Notes: a model not told the origin generated them from the sequence alone. A stretch of DNA of 64,000 nt from Talpa occidentalis (GCF_014898055.3 NW_023600993.1:14536850-14600849), one strand, 5' to 3'. Shown: positions 35,142-45,907, counted from the stretch's first letter. Numbers and translations: made by a program.

Positions 35142-36385
35142 AAAAAAAAGAAGGGAATGGAGGCATCAGACTCCCAGACTTCAAACTATACTACAAAGCC
35201 ATAATCATCAAAACTGCATGGTATTGGAACAAGAACAGACATACAGACCAATGGAATCGAATAGAAAATCCAGAAATAAACCCACAGATTTATGGTCAAC
35301 TAATCTTTGACAAAGGAGCAAAGACTATGCATTGGAGCAAAGAAAGTTTGTTCAATAAATGGTGCTGGGAAAACTGGGTCGCTACATGCAAAAGAATGAA
35401 GCTTGACCACCACCTCACACCATACACAAAAATCAACTCAAAATGGATTAAAGAACTAGACATAAGACCTGAAACCATAAAATATATAGAAGGAAATATA
35501 GGCGAAACACTACGTGATTTGCACATCAAAGACATCTTTACAGACACATCACCCAAAGCAGTGATAGTGAAGGCAAAGATAAACAGCTGGGACTATATCA
35601 AATTAAAGAGCTTTTGCACAGCAAAAGAGACAATAACAAAAACAAAGAGAAACCCCACCAACTGGGAGAACATTTTTGCACCCAACACTAATGATAAAGG
35701 ACTGATCACAAAAATCTGCAAAGAGCTGATGAGACTCAACAACAACAAAGAAAATAATCCAGTCAAAAAATGGGCAGAAGAGCTTAAAAGAAACTTCTCT
35801 GAAGAGGAAATGCAAATGGCCAACAGGCATATGAAAAAATGTTCAACATCACTTGTCATCAGGGAAATGCAAATCAAAACTACCATGAGATACCATCTTA
35901 CACCAGTGAGAATGGCACATATTAAAAAAACTAGCAACAACAAATGTTGGCGAGGGTGTGGAGAAAAAGGAACTCTTCTGCACTGTTGGTGGGAGTGCAA
36001 ACTGGTCCAACCACTGTGGAAAGCTGTGTGGAGATTTCTGGACCTACTAAACATAGAGCTTCCATATGACCCAGCAATTCCACTCCTAGGTATTTACCCA
36101 AAGGACACAGAAACATCAATTCCAAAGAACACCTGCACCCCTATGTTTATAGCAGCACTGTTTACAATAGCTAAGCTTTGGAAACAACCCAAATGCCCAA
36201 AAATAGATGACTGGATCAAGAAGATGTGGTACATATATACCATGGAATATTACTCAGCATTCAAAAAAGATAAACACATGCAATTTGCTGCAACATGGAT
36301 GGCGCTGGAAGGGATCATGCTCAGCGAAATAAGCCAAAAAGAAAAAGAAAAATACCGGATGGTCTCACTCATAGCAGGAATCTAG
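35129..36385 (+). pseudogene. LINE-1 ORF2 C-terminal fragment, open for about 418 codons
   Basis: From [16 protein letters not shown] onward this is ORF2 downstream of the reverse transcriptase catalytic core. It runs through the cysteine-rich motif (CWRGC with downstream H and C) and [17 protein letters not shown] to the natural stop. The first few codons (ATG at 35129) come from the inverted segment across the junction and are an accident of the inversion. There is no frameshift or stop, consistent with recent insertion, but without endonuclease and RT active sites it is inert. An L1 reader would expect about 1,270 residues for full ORF2. Confidence 0.95.
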
Positions 36386-36474
36386 AAAACTTAAATAATG
36401 GACCAGGAAAATGAAAAACTATAAGAAAGTGAAAATCAAAATCAACAAAAAACTATGAACCAGAGACACTTTTA

Positions 36475-36522
36475 GGGGGGCGGGGGCGGGAGGGGAGGGA
36501 TTGGGGTCAGAATGGGGGGCGG
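36475..36522 (+). promoter_or_regulatory. G-rich tract of the L1 3' UTR (possible G-quadruplex)
   Basis: At least five runs of three or more G with short spacers (ggggggcgggggcgggagggg, then agggattgggg). The same tract lies in the L1 copies at 20055-20099, about 11247-11282 and about 21126-21152. Confidence 0.6.
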
Positions 36523-36551
36523 CAATTGTATGGGGAATATAACAATAAAAT

Positions 36552-36583
<32 letters not shown>

Positions 36584-36597
36584 GAAAAGATAATCCA

Positions 36598-37455
36598 AAA
36601 CAAAGGCATTCAGGACCTCTCTTGTAAGACATGCAGAAATGGAAGACATCCTTAGAATATTGTTGTCCCACAGCCATGTGATGGAGTCTTCATAGGTGTG
36701 GAAATAAGGGGAAAAGGGTGGGCCACCTAGTTAGAGAAAAAGAAGCAGGCACTAAGCTTTTGGGAATTTTGTATTTTGGGAATTGTAATGTCTGTAAAAA
36801 ATGGAACTTAAAAGTAAAAGGGGATAAAACCACCTTGAAGAAGTATCCATAGCTTGTTTAAAATTTTGGATTTATTCTGTAGGCAATATTAAACAGCTGA
36901 AAGACTTTTATGATGTAAATACTCCCAGTATGGCTTATTTCAAGCTACCAACGTGATATCATTAAAACCTGGGGTTGGAAAGGACTCATACTATGACATA
37001 GAATCGCTTCTATCTGGATATAGTAGATATAAAGATTCACAACAGTATAGATCATAGTAAAATAAAAGAATTAGGAAGTGATGCATTTCAATATTTATTA
37101 CCTTTGTCTTTATTAAAATTTATTTAATTGAAATATATATATTTAGCAAAATGATTCTAACAACCGACTTACCAAATTCCTGAAAGTTTTGTGTGAGCTC
37201 TTGTGAGCAGGTGTGAACTGGCTCCTGCACACTCTGGGAGTAACCCATGTGTGAGAGCAGGAGTGTTTGTTTACCAGGGTTGACAGCTTCTCCTAAGGGC
37301 TTGGTTCTGCATGTCTGGATTGTATCCAGTGTGGGTAATGCCAGCACTGGCATCCAGAGGAAAAATCCTCCAAAGGTGGCATTGGTAAGAGCTGAGGGTT
37401 AGGGTAGAGACCCAACAAGGTTTCTTTAGGTGGGTAGAAAAGATTCTTGGTCTTG
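36598..37455. other. Unique noncoding DNA
   Basis: No gene or confident repeat. Confidence 0.45.
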
Positions 37456-37561
37456 ATAAAATGAGCTTAAGAAATGACCACCCCTATGTTTGGGTCCACA
37501 GACATGTCAAGAGTTTGGTGTTTGCATTTAGGTTGGATCTTATTGAGTCAGAGGAAGGTAA

Positions 37562-37578
37562 ATTCATTCATTCATTCA

Positions 37579-37621
<43 letters not shown>

Positions 37622-37622
37622 C
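37562..37622 (+). repeat. (ATTC)n followed by (TC)n microsatellite
   Basis: Five tandem 'attc' units run into about 17 'tc' units, then a longer CT-rich stretch to 37670. On both reading frames this gives Ser/Leu-rich spurious ORFs. Confidence 0.9.
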
Positions 37623-37679
37623 ACCCCCCTCACCTCCTCCCTCTCTCTCTGCCTCTCCCCTCCCCCCTAATCCTTTCCA

Positions 37680-38085
37680 TCTTCCCTCGAGCCAAGATGT
37701 CCATCTTCTTCCGCCCTTGGATATCAGAGCTCCTCGTTCTTGAGCCTTTGAACTCTGGGACTTGCACCAGGTTCACACCACCCTTCCCCCTTCAATTCTT
37801 CAGACTCAGATTGATTTATCCCAATAACTGCCCTGGTTCCCCAGTTTATTGATGACAGATTATGGGATTGTGTTGACCTCCACAACTGTGTGAAACAATT
37901 TCTACAATCTCACTCTCTCTGTCTCTGTCTCTCTTCTCTCCCCCCACCCCCCTGCGTGTGTGTCTCTATATATCTATAGGAGATATAGGGACATCTCTAT
38001 AAATATTTCTATATCTACATCTGTATATCACTATCTCTACATCTATACTCTCCTACTGAGTCTGGAGAACCATAACTAATACACC
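37680..38085 (+). mobile_element. Ancient LTR-like repeat, 3' part, with simple repeats
   Basis: 'gagccaagatgtccatcttc', 'tgaactctgggacttgcacc', 'ccacaactgtgtgaaacaat', a CT/TA-rich block and the end 'tctggagaaccataactaat' match in order the 3' half of the repeat also recognised at 30.15-30.56 kb. Confidence 0.55.
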
Positions 38086-38169
38086 TTTAGAACACATGTC
38101 TTTAACCTATCCTGCAGGGTCTTCTGTGGTTCTGATTCCATCCTCATTACTTAAAATTGTTTGTCCTTC

Positions 38170-38670
38170 ATAATTTACCAATCAGAGTCAACTATTTCCA
38201 TTTTTGTTTTTTTTCCCTGAGACTATAGGCTGGACTTTTTGCTTGGAATGCCCTTTTCCTATAACTCTCTCCTTCTACTCCTCCATGGGGTTCTAATTAA
38301 CCTCACCCTTTCCAGTTTGAGCCCCAGACATTTTGGGTTACTTTTAGATCTGGGATTATGTCATAGTTTATTATACTCTCAGGATTTTGAACATGATATT
38401 TTATTCCAACTTGGCCTTGTTAATTTCTAGTCATTATTCTAGTCTCAGCTTAGCTGGTACTTCATTAAGAAAGCCTCCCCCTCTCTCCTAAGTGTGGTAA
38501 GGTGTTCTGCTCAATGCTCCATAAGCATGTAGATATTTTGGTGTTTACACTGAGTTAGAACAACTGCCTATGAAGGGTAAAGTCTGTACATCGGGAACCT
38601 TTGTTTCTATAGTGTCTGTTACATGCCAGACATTCAACAAATAGTGGTTGAATGAACAAAATAAAACAAC
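38170..38670 (+). mobile_element. L2 LINE 3' end, sense
   Basis: 'tgcttggaatgcccttttcc', 'ttcattaagaaagcctcccc', 'gttacatgccagacattcaa' and 'gtggttgaatgaac' reproduce the order of the L2 3' UTR and end. Diverged but readable for about 500 bases. Confidence 0.7.
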
Positions 38671-38749
38671 ACTAAGTCTAGAAGTATTTCTCAAGGCTAC
38701 CAATAAGAGAGGAACCCACAATGAAAATGGTGGAAAGAAATTCAATTGA

Positions 38750-39370
38750 AATGGGGTAAGGTCAAGGATGACTGGTCATTGAAAATAATTTCATATAGTG
38801 AGGTAACTCATTATTTATTTAAAATATGCAAAAGCATATTTGCTTCATTTCAAAGTGTATGTTTGAGCTCACCACCACCTGAGAGGAAATGAACTGTGGC
38901 AGAGTTGCATAAATTGGAAAGCATTACACAAATAATAAATGACATTTTAATAATATAAAAATTGTGATATTATTATTGGCACTTGTGATGGACTCAATTT
39001 TCCATCGAAAGAGAGAAAAACAGTTGGGAGTTTTCTTAAACATGTAAATGTTCTTGTCTGGAAGAATGTTTGGTGATAAAGGTCATTGTGAACTTATTGA
39101 GAGCTCCGTGGGACAGAAGCAGCATTTATTTTTGTGTATTTATGTGCTTATTCACTGACGGCTTTGCTGAGGAAAGCTATATTGTCAAGTGCCCTAATTA
39201 AGAAATAATAATGTAATTGATTTTTTATGGATTATCTTCAATTGAGTCCCTCTGTAACAGCAAACTCTCATTGACTACTCAGGATAATTGATGGCTGCTC
39301 TGCACAGTGCCCTTGGCTGATTGCAGAGCAGTTGACATCTGACAGTGACCGTGAGCCATCTCTATTTGCA
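38750..39370. other. Candidate conserved noncoding element
   Basis: About 620 bases free of any repeat I recognise, with many homeodomain-type TAAT cores ('ccctaattaagaaataataa', 'tgtaattgat'). There is also a perfect 10-base stem, ctgctctgca at 39295-39304 and tgcagagcag at 39322-39331, with a 17-base loop. Base texture is more even than in flanking DNA. Function as an enhancer is inference only; no comparison was possible. Confidence 0.3.
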
Positions 39371-40060
39371 CAGTGGGGACCCTGAGGAGGGGTGCAAGTT
39401 GCAGTGGAAGGGTACTGTTAATTCACTGCCTAACTCGGGTCAAGTTACTTTCATTTTTGTAAAATGAAGGGGTTGAATTCAATCAATGGCTTGAAAAATA
39501 AAAAATTCAGCAGAACCTCTTCAAGCAAATTTTATGTAGGAGCTGTGCATGTAAAAGAGGCCCAAGTGACTTTAACTCTGGTTGAAGCGAAGCAGGAAAA
39601 TGAAGGGTATGATTTAGTCCACATCTCCCTCTGCCGGGGGTGGGGGGGGGCCTCTGAAGGATTTAAGGATGCAGTTTGAACATGGTTGATCTAGATGGTT
39701 CCTTGTAGGATTCCAGTTCCAAAATTCCAGGATTCCCTGATATGACTTCAGGGACTCGAGGATAAATCAAAATAGCTAGTTGTCTCACCTTTGGGGTAGA
39801 TGTGTCTCAAAACATTTGCCATCATGGTCTACTAAAAATATCAAACTTGGCTCAAAACACTCAGGCTGTGGTTTAAGCAGAGTGAACCTATTTATGGCTC
39901 CAATTTTAACGATTTCATGTCTGTGTGAGTGTGTGTATGCCTATGTATACACATGCACACTTGAGAGGGTCCAGGATCTGAGTTTTTTTCACTTAGCAGA
40001 TTTTTGCGAGATTGTGAGGGAGCTGTAGTTATCTAGGAGAGGAAACACCTGTTGTTGAGT
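39371..40060. other. Unique noncoding DNA
   Basis: No gene or confident repeat. A G-rich run sits at about 39635-39650. Confidence 0.45.
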
Positions 40061-40061
40061 A

Positions 40062-40145
40062 TCACTGAGTATTGTGAGATTTATTATCCACATTCCTTCA
40101 GGAGGGAATTAAAGCTCAGAAATATCAACCAAGATCACAGTAAGT
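40062..40145 (-). repeat. MIR SINE fragment, antisense
   Basis: 'tattatccacattccttcag', 'attaaagctcagaaatatca' and 'accaagatcacagtaag' follow the antisense MIR core. A T run of about 22 bases follows at 40165-40186. Confidence 0.4.
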
Positions 40146-40534
40146 CTCTCAAACTTCAAAGCTCTTTTTTTTTTTTTTTTTTTTTTGTGGTGATTTCTTA
40201 TATGGAAAAAAGAGGAACCTAGTTAGGTTGTTTGTGGAGGTGGTGTGAGTTAGACACTCAACCATTCTGAGAAACTGGTCAAACACAAGTTTATGCTCTT
40301 TATCTTTGAGGGCTTGCCAGAATGGGGTAGCTGAATAAGACACCATTTCAGTTACAGTGTATTTATATAGTCTTTATCTAGCACAATAATTTTCTATAGA
40401 CTATGATTTTACCCATAGTGGGGAGCATTTAGAAATGTCTGGAGACATTTTTGATGGTGACAATTGGAGGTGTGTGCTAGAGGGCACATAGGCTTGAGTT
40501 GAGGGCAGGGATGCTATTAAGATACTGCAGTGCA

Positions 40535-40801
40535 GGGCCTCCCCTGGTGGCCAGTGGTTGAGTGCTAGGCTGCGAAGCTGCCCACAGCCTCTGCAGCACT
40601 GGTTCGATCCCCAGCCACTGGTGAGGGTCCCACATGGTGCACAGACCTCTTCTGCCATGCCTGCTGCTCCCCTCAGCAGTGTATTTCATTGGTCTGCCTG
40701 TTCTGTTCCCTTTCTGGCGCTGGTGAATTCTCTCACCCTCCCGTGCTTCTGCCTGTACCCAGTGCTTATATAAATAAATAAGTAAATAAATAAATAAAAA
40801 A
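40535..40801 (+). mobile_element. tRNA-derived SINE, 'cagtgcttatataaat' subfamily
   Basis: Head 'gggcctcccctggtggccag', B box 'ggttcgatcccc' and (aaat)n tail. Perfect 16-base target-site duplication aagatactgcagtgca at 40519-40534 and 40802-40817. Confidence 0.96.
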
Positions 40802-41069
40802 AAGATACTGCAGTGCACAGGGAAGCCCCCCGCAACAAAGACTTATCCCACCCAAAATTTCAATAGTGCCAATATTGAGAAACCCTTGTCTAGATGGAAT
40901 GTCAGCATTAATGAAGTTACTGCAAGATGTGAGTGAACACACTCATACACTTTTAACTTATTTGAGTTTTTGGAATTTTTAGCCAGTCTACTCTAAATTT
41001 TCTGAGCTAGACGATGATGCCCTGATTAATAATTCTTCTGGGAATGATGATTAACCCTGTTTTTTTTTT

Positions 41070-41123
41070 AAATACACCCTCACATATATGACATATTTAA
41101 AAAATACACCCTCACATATATGA
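41070..41123 (+). repeat. 22-base direct repeat, period 32
   Basis: aaatacaccctcacatatat followed by ga occurs at 41070-41091 and 41102-41123, separated by ten AT-rich bases. Probably replication slippage. Confidence 0.85.
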
Positions 41124-41339
41124 TCATCAATCATCTGGAATAGATGCTACTATTATTAGGGTTCCAGAATCACCTTCCTCTAAACCTATGTCTCATCTTG
41201 TAGTAGTTCCTAAGAGCATCCTCACTTCATACATCAAGGTGACACATTTTTGCCCAATATTTGCCCAAGGCTCTTCTACAGAACACCTTCCCGAAATATG
41301 GAATAAACAAAAGTATGCATTTCGATTAGGTTGACTAAG

Positions 41340-41800
41340 TGCAGGTTGGTGTACATGGTAGGTAGAATCTACCCCACCTTCCCAAAGATGTCCACGTTCT
41401 AATTCTGGGAACCTGGGGCAAAAGGGAGTTTGCTAAAGTGATTAAAGAATTTGAGATGGGGAGATTATCCTGGATTATCAGGGTGAGTCTAATGTAATCA
41501 CAAGAACACTTAAAAGTTGAAGAGAGACACAGTGGAAAAGATCAGAGTGATGTGTTGTGAGGACTTGACCTGACTTTGAAGATGGAGTAAGAGGCTATGA
41601 GCCAAGGAATGCAGATGCTTCTAGAAGTTGGAAAAGGAAAGAGCTCACACAAAGGAGTACTTCTCTGCCCAACCTTGATTTTAGCCTGGGGAGATCGAGG
41701 TTTGTCTTGGGAACTACATAACTGTAAGGTAATAAATTATTTTGTTTGATCCACTGATTGCGTGGTCATCTGCTATGGAAGCAATAGAAAACTATGTTAC
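41340..41800 (+). mobile_element. MaLR/MLT1-like solitary LTR
   Basis: 'gtagaatctaccccaccttc', 'aagatgtccacgttctaatt', 'gagatggggagattatcctg', 'gattatcagggtgagtctaa', 'gccaaggaatgcagatgctt', 'aactgtaaggtaataaatta' and a final 'gcaatagaaaactatgtta' cover the length of a well-known mammalian LTR including its aataaa-containing end. No internal retroviral sequence lies beside it. The class assignment is from memory. Confidence 0.65.
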
Positions 41801-42285
41801 TTCTACCACGTCTGACAGAATCTCTGTTTAAACCTTAATTAATTTTGAAGGTATTAAGACGCTGGTAAGGGGTCCACCCTCAGGCATCTGTTTTAATTCT
41901 TTGATATGCATGGAGAAATTTAATTCTCATGTGAAGCTGGAGGAGGAGGGTGCTGGAACACCAGTGTCTGAGACAAAGACAAGAGGGAGAGAAAAAAATG
42001 GAGAATTTAAGTATTCAGCCAACCACTCCCGGGGTGTTGATCGGATAACATAAAGCAGTGTTTGCCCAACAGAATTTTAGAGCAAGCCACACTGTAATTT
42101 TTAATTTTTAGTAGCCATTTAAAACAATAATAAAAGACAGGTGAAATTAATTTTAATAATTTGTGTCATCCAACATATTATCATCCTCATATATCACTGA
42201 TATAAAAATTACTGATAAAATATTTGTTATTTTTCATAGTAAATTTTTGATACGTGTATTTTATACTATAAGCACGTCTCAATTT

Positions 42286-42838
42286 TTTTTTTAAGATTTA
42301 TTTATTTTTTATTTAAGATTTATTTATGGTACAAGAACTGGGGTGTAGGGCCTCCCGGTAGCGCAGGTAGTTGAGCGCCGCACTGTGAAGCTGTCCTCAG
42401 CCTCTGCAGTGCAGGTTCAATCCCGGCCGGCCAGCGAGAACCCCACATGGCGAAGCAGACCTCTCCTGTATAGCCTGCTGCTCCCCTCAGCAGTGTATTT
42501 CATCAGTCTGCCTGTTCTGTTCCCACTCTGTCTCCAGTGAATCCTCTCACCCTCCCACGCATCTGGCCTGTACCCCGGTTCTTGTATAAAAATAAATAAA
42601 TCTTTTTTAAAAAAAAGAACTAGGGTATAAGCAGGGGGTGGGGGGATGAGAGGATTCATCAGAGACAGAGTAGGGGGCAGAACTACTGAAATACACTGCT
42701 GAGGGGAGCAGTAGGTGAAACAGAAGAGGTCTGCTGTGTCATGTGGGTAGCTCCCTGCCCTGGCCAGGAATCAAACTCATGCTGCAGTGGCTGGTGATAG
42801 CTTGATAGTGCTGTCTTTAACCCCTGCTCCACCAGGGT
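42286..42838 (-). mobile_element. tRNA-derived SINE, 'gttaag' subfamily, interrupted by another SINE
   Basis: Antisense copy. The T-rich tail lies at about 42286-42330, and the body resumes after the nested element at 42630 and ends at the head 'acccctgctccaccagggt'. A 10-base target-site duplication with one mismatch, gtYtcaattt, flanks it at 42276-42285 and 42839-42848. It is the older of the two. Confidence 0.9.
42348..42614 (+). mobile_element. tRNA-derived SINE inserted into an older SINE
   Basis: Complete sense copy: head 'gggcctcccggtagcgcagg', 3' block 'cccggttcttgtataaaaat', tail of t/a. Target-site duplication aagaactRgggtRta (15 bases, two mismatches) at 42333-42347 and 42615-42629, taken from the host SINE's own sequence. 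The insertion order is unambiguous. Confidence 0.95.
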
Positions 42839-43009
42839 GTTTCAATTTGGACTGGCCACTTTTCAAGTGCTCAGTAGCCACGTGTGGCTACAATGTTGGA
42901 CAGTATGACTTTAGACTAGAGATGAAAAAGAAAATGCACTTTTCTACTACTCACTTATGTGATTAGATATGTGGATTCTTTCCCACACTGATGAATTCTC
43001 TGAGACCAA

Positions 43010-43710
43010 CGGGTGTGCTACAATTCAATTCAGTTTTGACACTCTCTTTTGGAATTAGCATCAGATCCTACAAGGCAAGGGCTCATTTCCACAAGTCTGC
43101 CCCCACTTCAGATGTCAGCCGCAAGCCTAGGTTGCTGCCTATACTTCTGACTGACCAGTTATAAAGTGGGGTTCCCATGATCCTGTCCTTTGTGTTGATA
43201 ATTTGCTAGAATGACTCACAGAACTGAGGAAAACAGTTTACTTCCTATATTGTCATTCATTACAAAAGGTACAACTCAAGAAATGCCAGGTAGGAGAGAA
43301 GCATGAGGTGGATATATGAAAAAGGGTAGCAGAATTTTCATGCTCGACCCAGTTGCACACTCCCGGAGCTCCCCCACCCCACAACACCACGAGCTCACCA
43401 ATTTGGAAGCTCCTTGAATTCATGGATTTTTGTAGCAGCTTCATTATTTAGTGTAATCAATTATTGACTCCATCTTTAACCCCTCTCCCATCCCTGGAGA
43501 ACAGGTTGTGGTACTGAAAGTTCCATGCTTTTAATCATGGCTTGTCTTTCTGGAGACCAACTCCCATCTCGAAGCTCTCCAGGAATCCACCATGTGTTGC
43601 CTCATTAGAACAAATGACTTTCTATCACCCAGAAAATTTCCAAGTGTGTGGGAGCTCTGTGTCAGGATCTGGTATCAAAGATCAAATGTTAGAACAAAGA
43701 GATTTTCTTA
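43010..43710. mobile_element. Probable ancient ERV LTR
   Basis: 'tttgctagaatgactcacag', 'aactgaggaaaacagtttac', 'ttcatggatttttgtagcag', 'cttcattatttagtgtaatc', 'ctggagaccaactcccatct' and 'gagctctgtgtcaggatctg' follow in order a common mammalian LTR. Only LTR-type sequence is visible, with no gag, pol or env. Name and strand are not certain. Confidence 0.55.
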
Positions 43711-43933
43711 TTCCCTTTATCACTTAGGAAATTATAAAGGTTTTAGGGCTTAGAGGCAAGACACAAAGGAGCTGGAACTAAGATACATATACATATATAT
43801 ATAATCATATACTTGTATACTTTATATAATATATATCATAAATAAATATATATCATGTTATATATAGTATATGTACACATACATAGCATCTGTAATATAC
43901 AGTATATGCACATGCATATGCAAATAGACATAT

Positions 43934-44013
43934 ACATAGTATGTATAATATGTACATAGTATGTATAATATGTACATAGTATGTATAATATGTACATAGT
44001 ATGTATAATATGT
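43934..44013 (+). repeat. 20-base minisatellite, four exact units
   Basis: acatagtatgtataatatgt is repeated four times without a mismatch, inside a wider TA-rich region (about 43780-44150) of cryptic simple sequence. Exact units indicate recent slippage. Confidence 0.95.
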
Positions 44014-44159
44014 ATAATAGTATATGCACCTATGAGTCACACACAGTATATGGTATTTATAAGCATATCATATATAATAACACACACATATATACACCTA
44101 CAAATGGCTATAAATCACATATAGTATAGTAAGAAATACATATATTCCTAATTACATCA

Positions 44160-45610
44160 CAGTATCACACAGATGTAAGCGATGCTTGAGGAGATTATTT
44201 TGATGGAGAAATATGAGAGAAACTCAGGACATTGAAATGCTGTGGAGAAGCCGGGTGGCAAGGGGCACAGTGGGCGAGAGAGCACCTCTTCCCATTTTGT
44301 GCATAGGTCACAGCAACAGAGTATGGTGGGGATTGTGGAGCCTAGAATGGTCTTGTGAAGGTCACTAGGCAACTACATGATCCAATGACCTCCCTTGGAT
44401 GTATGGCAGGTCAGGCAGTGCATTGGAGATGATTCAGAGCAGAATTCCAGAGTTTTGTGGATGTATGTGAATGTCTTATTTTTCATTTTAGCTTATAAAT
44501 TTTAATTGGGAAGAACCTTGAATGAGCTTCTGGAACATTTTTCTCATGGTAGGTGATCTATAAGTATCTCTTGAATGAATTAATGCTTAAACAGATGAAT
44601 TTAATTTATTTAAGCAGATGAAGAAGACTTAATTATTTTCATATTAAAATTAGCAAATAGTCAAAGAAAGTTTTGGGGATTTTACATTACTTAACCATGT
44701 ATCATGATGCCTGGCACACAGTGGGCAATATTTGTTTGTACAGAGAAATACCTGCCTTTTAGTCAGAGAACACATTTGTGCTAAAACTACCCAAGCAACT
44801 TATTATATGTTTGGCTAATGGAATATCAGCATAGAATTTCTGTGTTTATGAGAAGGCAGTGGTTCTGTTGTTCCCATGGAAAAATACACAAAAAACACAA
44901 AAACCTAATCCAATATAACATTGTAGATTTTTCTATTAATAACCCCAGTGAGTGCTGATAAATGTTTGGAGTTTACCGCAATGCCCAAATCAAAACCTTC
45001 AGATGGTATGACCACAAAGGCTGTGAACTCTCAAGCCAGTAAGCTAATGGACAAGATGCTAAATATCAACCTAGGGCCAAGATATATTTTTAATTAGTGT
45101 TTTGCTTCTGCTTAATCCATTACATCGGAGCCATACCAGGCCTTTCTTCTCCCATCCCCCAATTTCTGCCTTCATCCACTGTGGGGACTTGGCTTCAGTT
45201 AGCAACATTTGGTAGGAGGCCAACCACTAAGGAGAGTGAGTGATTGACCTTGATGACATAACTGTACCACAGACAAAACCAAATGAACCCAAAGCAGCAT
45301 ACAATGTCCTTAGATAAGCACTGCTAATGTTTTGCATCATTTTATGGTTCTGAGGCAAGATGCGATATTGAATTCCAGGTAGGGATAAGACCTTTATTTT
45401 TACGTTTCAGTTCTCCTGATAAAAACGAAGTGAAAAGCATGGCTATGGGAAGGGTGAGGCCCAGGAGACAAAAGATGTAAGGTCAAATCTTTGTATAAGG
45501 CTATGATTGATAAGGCATCTGACCTTTCTAATCTTTGTCTAATTTATGAAATGAAGACCAAAAATACCTTCCGAAGTAGTCTTCATTTGCATATTGTTAG
45601 CACCAAATGA
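44160..45610. other. Unique noncoding DNA
   Basis: No gene. Short L2/MIR-like ends may lie near 44545-44580 and 44705-44740 ('atgcctggcacacagtgggc'). Confidence 0.4.
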
Positions 45611-45629
45611 CCAAAAGTACTCTGAAAAG

Positions 45630-45907
45630 TGGGCCTCCCCGGTGGTGCAGTGGGTTGAGCGCAGTGCTGTGAAGTGGTCCACAGCCTCTGCAGAGCCTCT
45701 GCAGCCATGGGTTCGATTCCTGGCTGGCCAGGGAGAAACCCACACGGCATGGCAGACCTCTCCTACCTCGCCGCGCTGCTCCCCTCAGCAGTGTCAACGA
45801 TCTGTCTGCCTGTTCTGCTCTCCGCTCGGTCTCTGGTGAATTCTCTCACCCTCCCACACATCTGACTGTATCCCAGTTCTTGTACAAATAAATAAATCTT
45901 TAAAAAA
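45630..45907 (+). mobile_element. tRNA-derived SINE with internal 11-base duplication
   Basis: Head 'gggcctccccggtggtgcag', tail 'aaataaataaatctttaaaa'. Target-site duplication aaaagtactctgRaaag (17 bases, one mismatch) at 45613-45629 and 45908-45924. The body carries 'cctctgcagagcctctgcag', a duplication of gcctctgcaga just upstream of the B box. Confidence 0.95.

Larger units (their letters stand above)
34870..36583 (+). mobile_element. Twin-primed LINE-1 insertion (5' end inverted)
   Basis: Two L1 pieces in opposite orientation share one pair of target-site duplications, gaaaagataatcca at 34856-34869 and 36584-36597 (14 of 14). The left piece (34870 to about 35141) is antisense and corresponds to the ORF2 endonuclease region. 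The right piece (about 35142-36583) is sense and covers the 3' third of ORF2, a G-rich 3' UTR, aataaa and an A tail of about 28 bases. The intervening RT region is absent. This is the structure expected when a second target-strand primer anneals inside the L1 RNA during target-primed reverse transcription. Confidence 0.96.
42055..42905. mobile_element. Ancient DNA transposon-like repeat, split by two nested SINEs
   Basis: Left part (42055-42285): 'gagcaagccacactgtaatt', 'ttttagtagccatttaaaac', 'ggtgaaattaattttaataa'. Right part (42839-42905): 'tttcaatttggactggccac', 'ttcaagtgctcagtagccac', 'gtgtggctacaatgttggac'. The two halves join into one known mammalian repeat when the SINE block 42286-42838 is ignored. 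Confidence 0.65.

Noticed and set aside
35593..36054. 153-codon reverse-strand open frame
   Set aside because: Antisense shadow of the LINE-1 ORF2 tail; the sense frame carries the conserved residues.
41340..43710. A provirus spanning the LTR-like sequences at 41.3 and 43.0 kb
   Set aside because: The two LTR-like sequences belong to different families and no gag, pol or env sequence lies between them.
43934..44013. CRISPR-like array
   Set aside because: Units are contiguous with no spacers, and the genome is mammalian.
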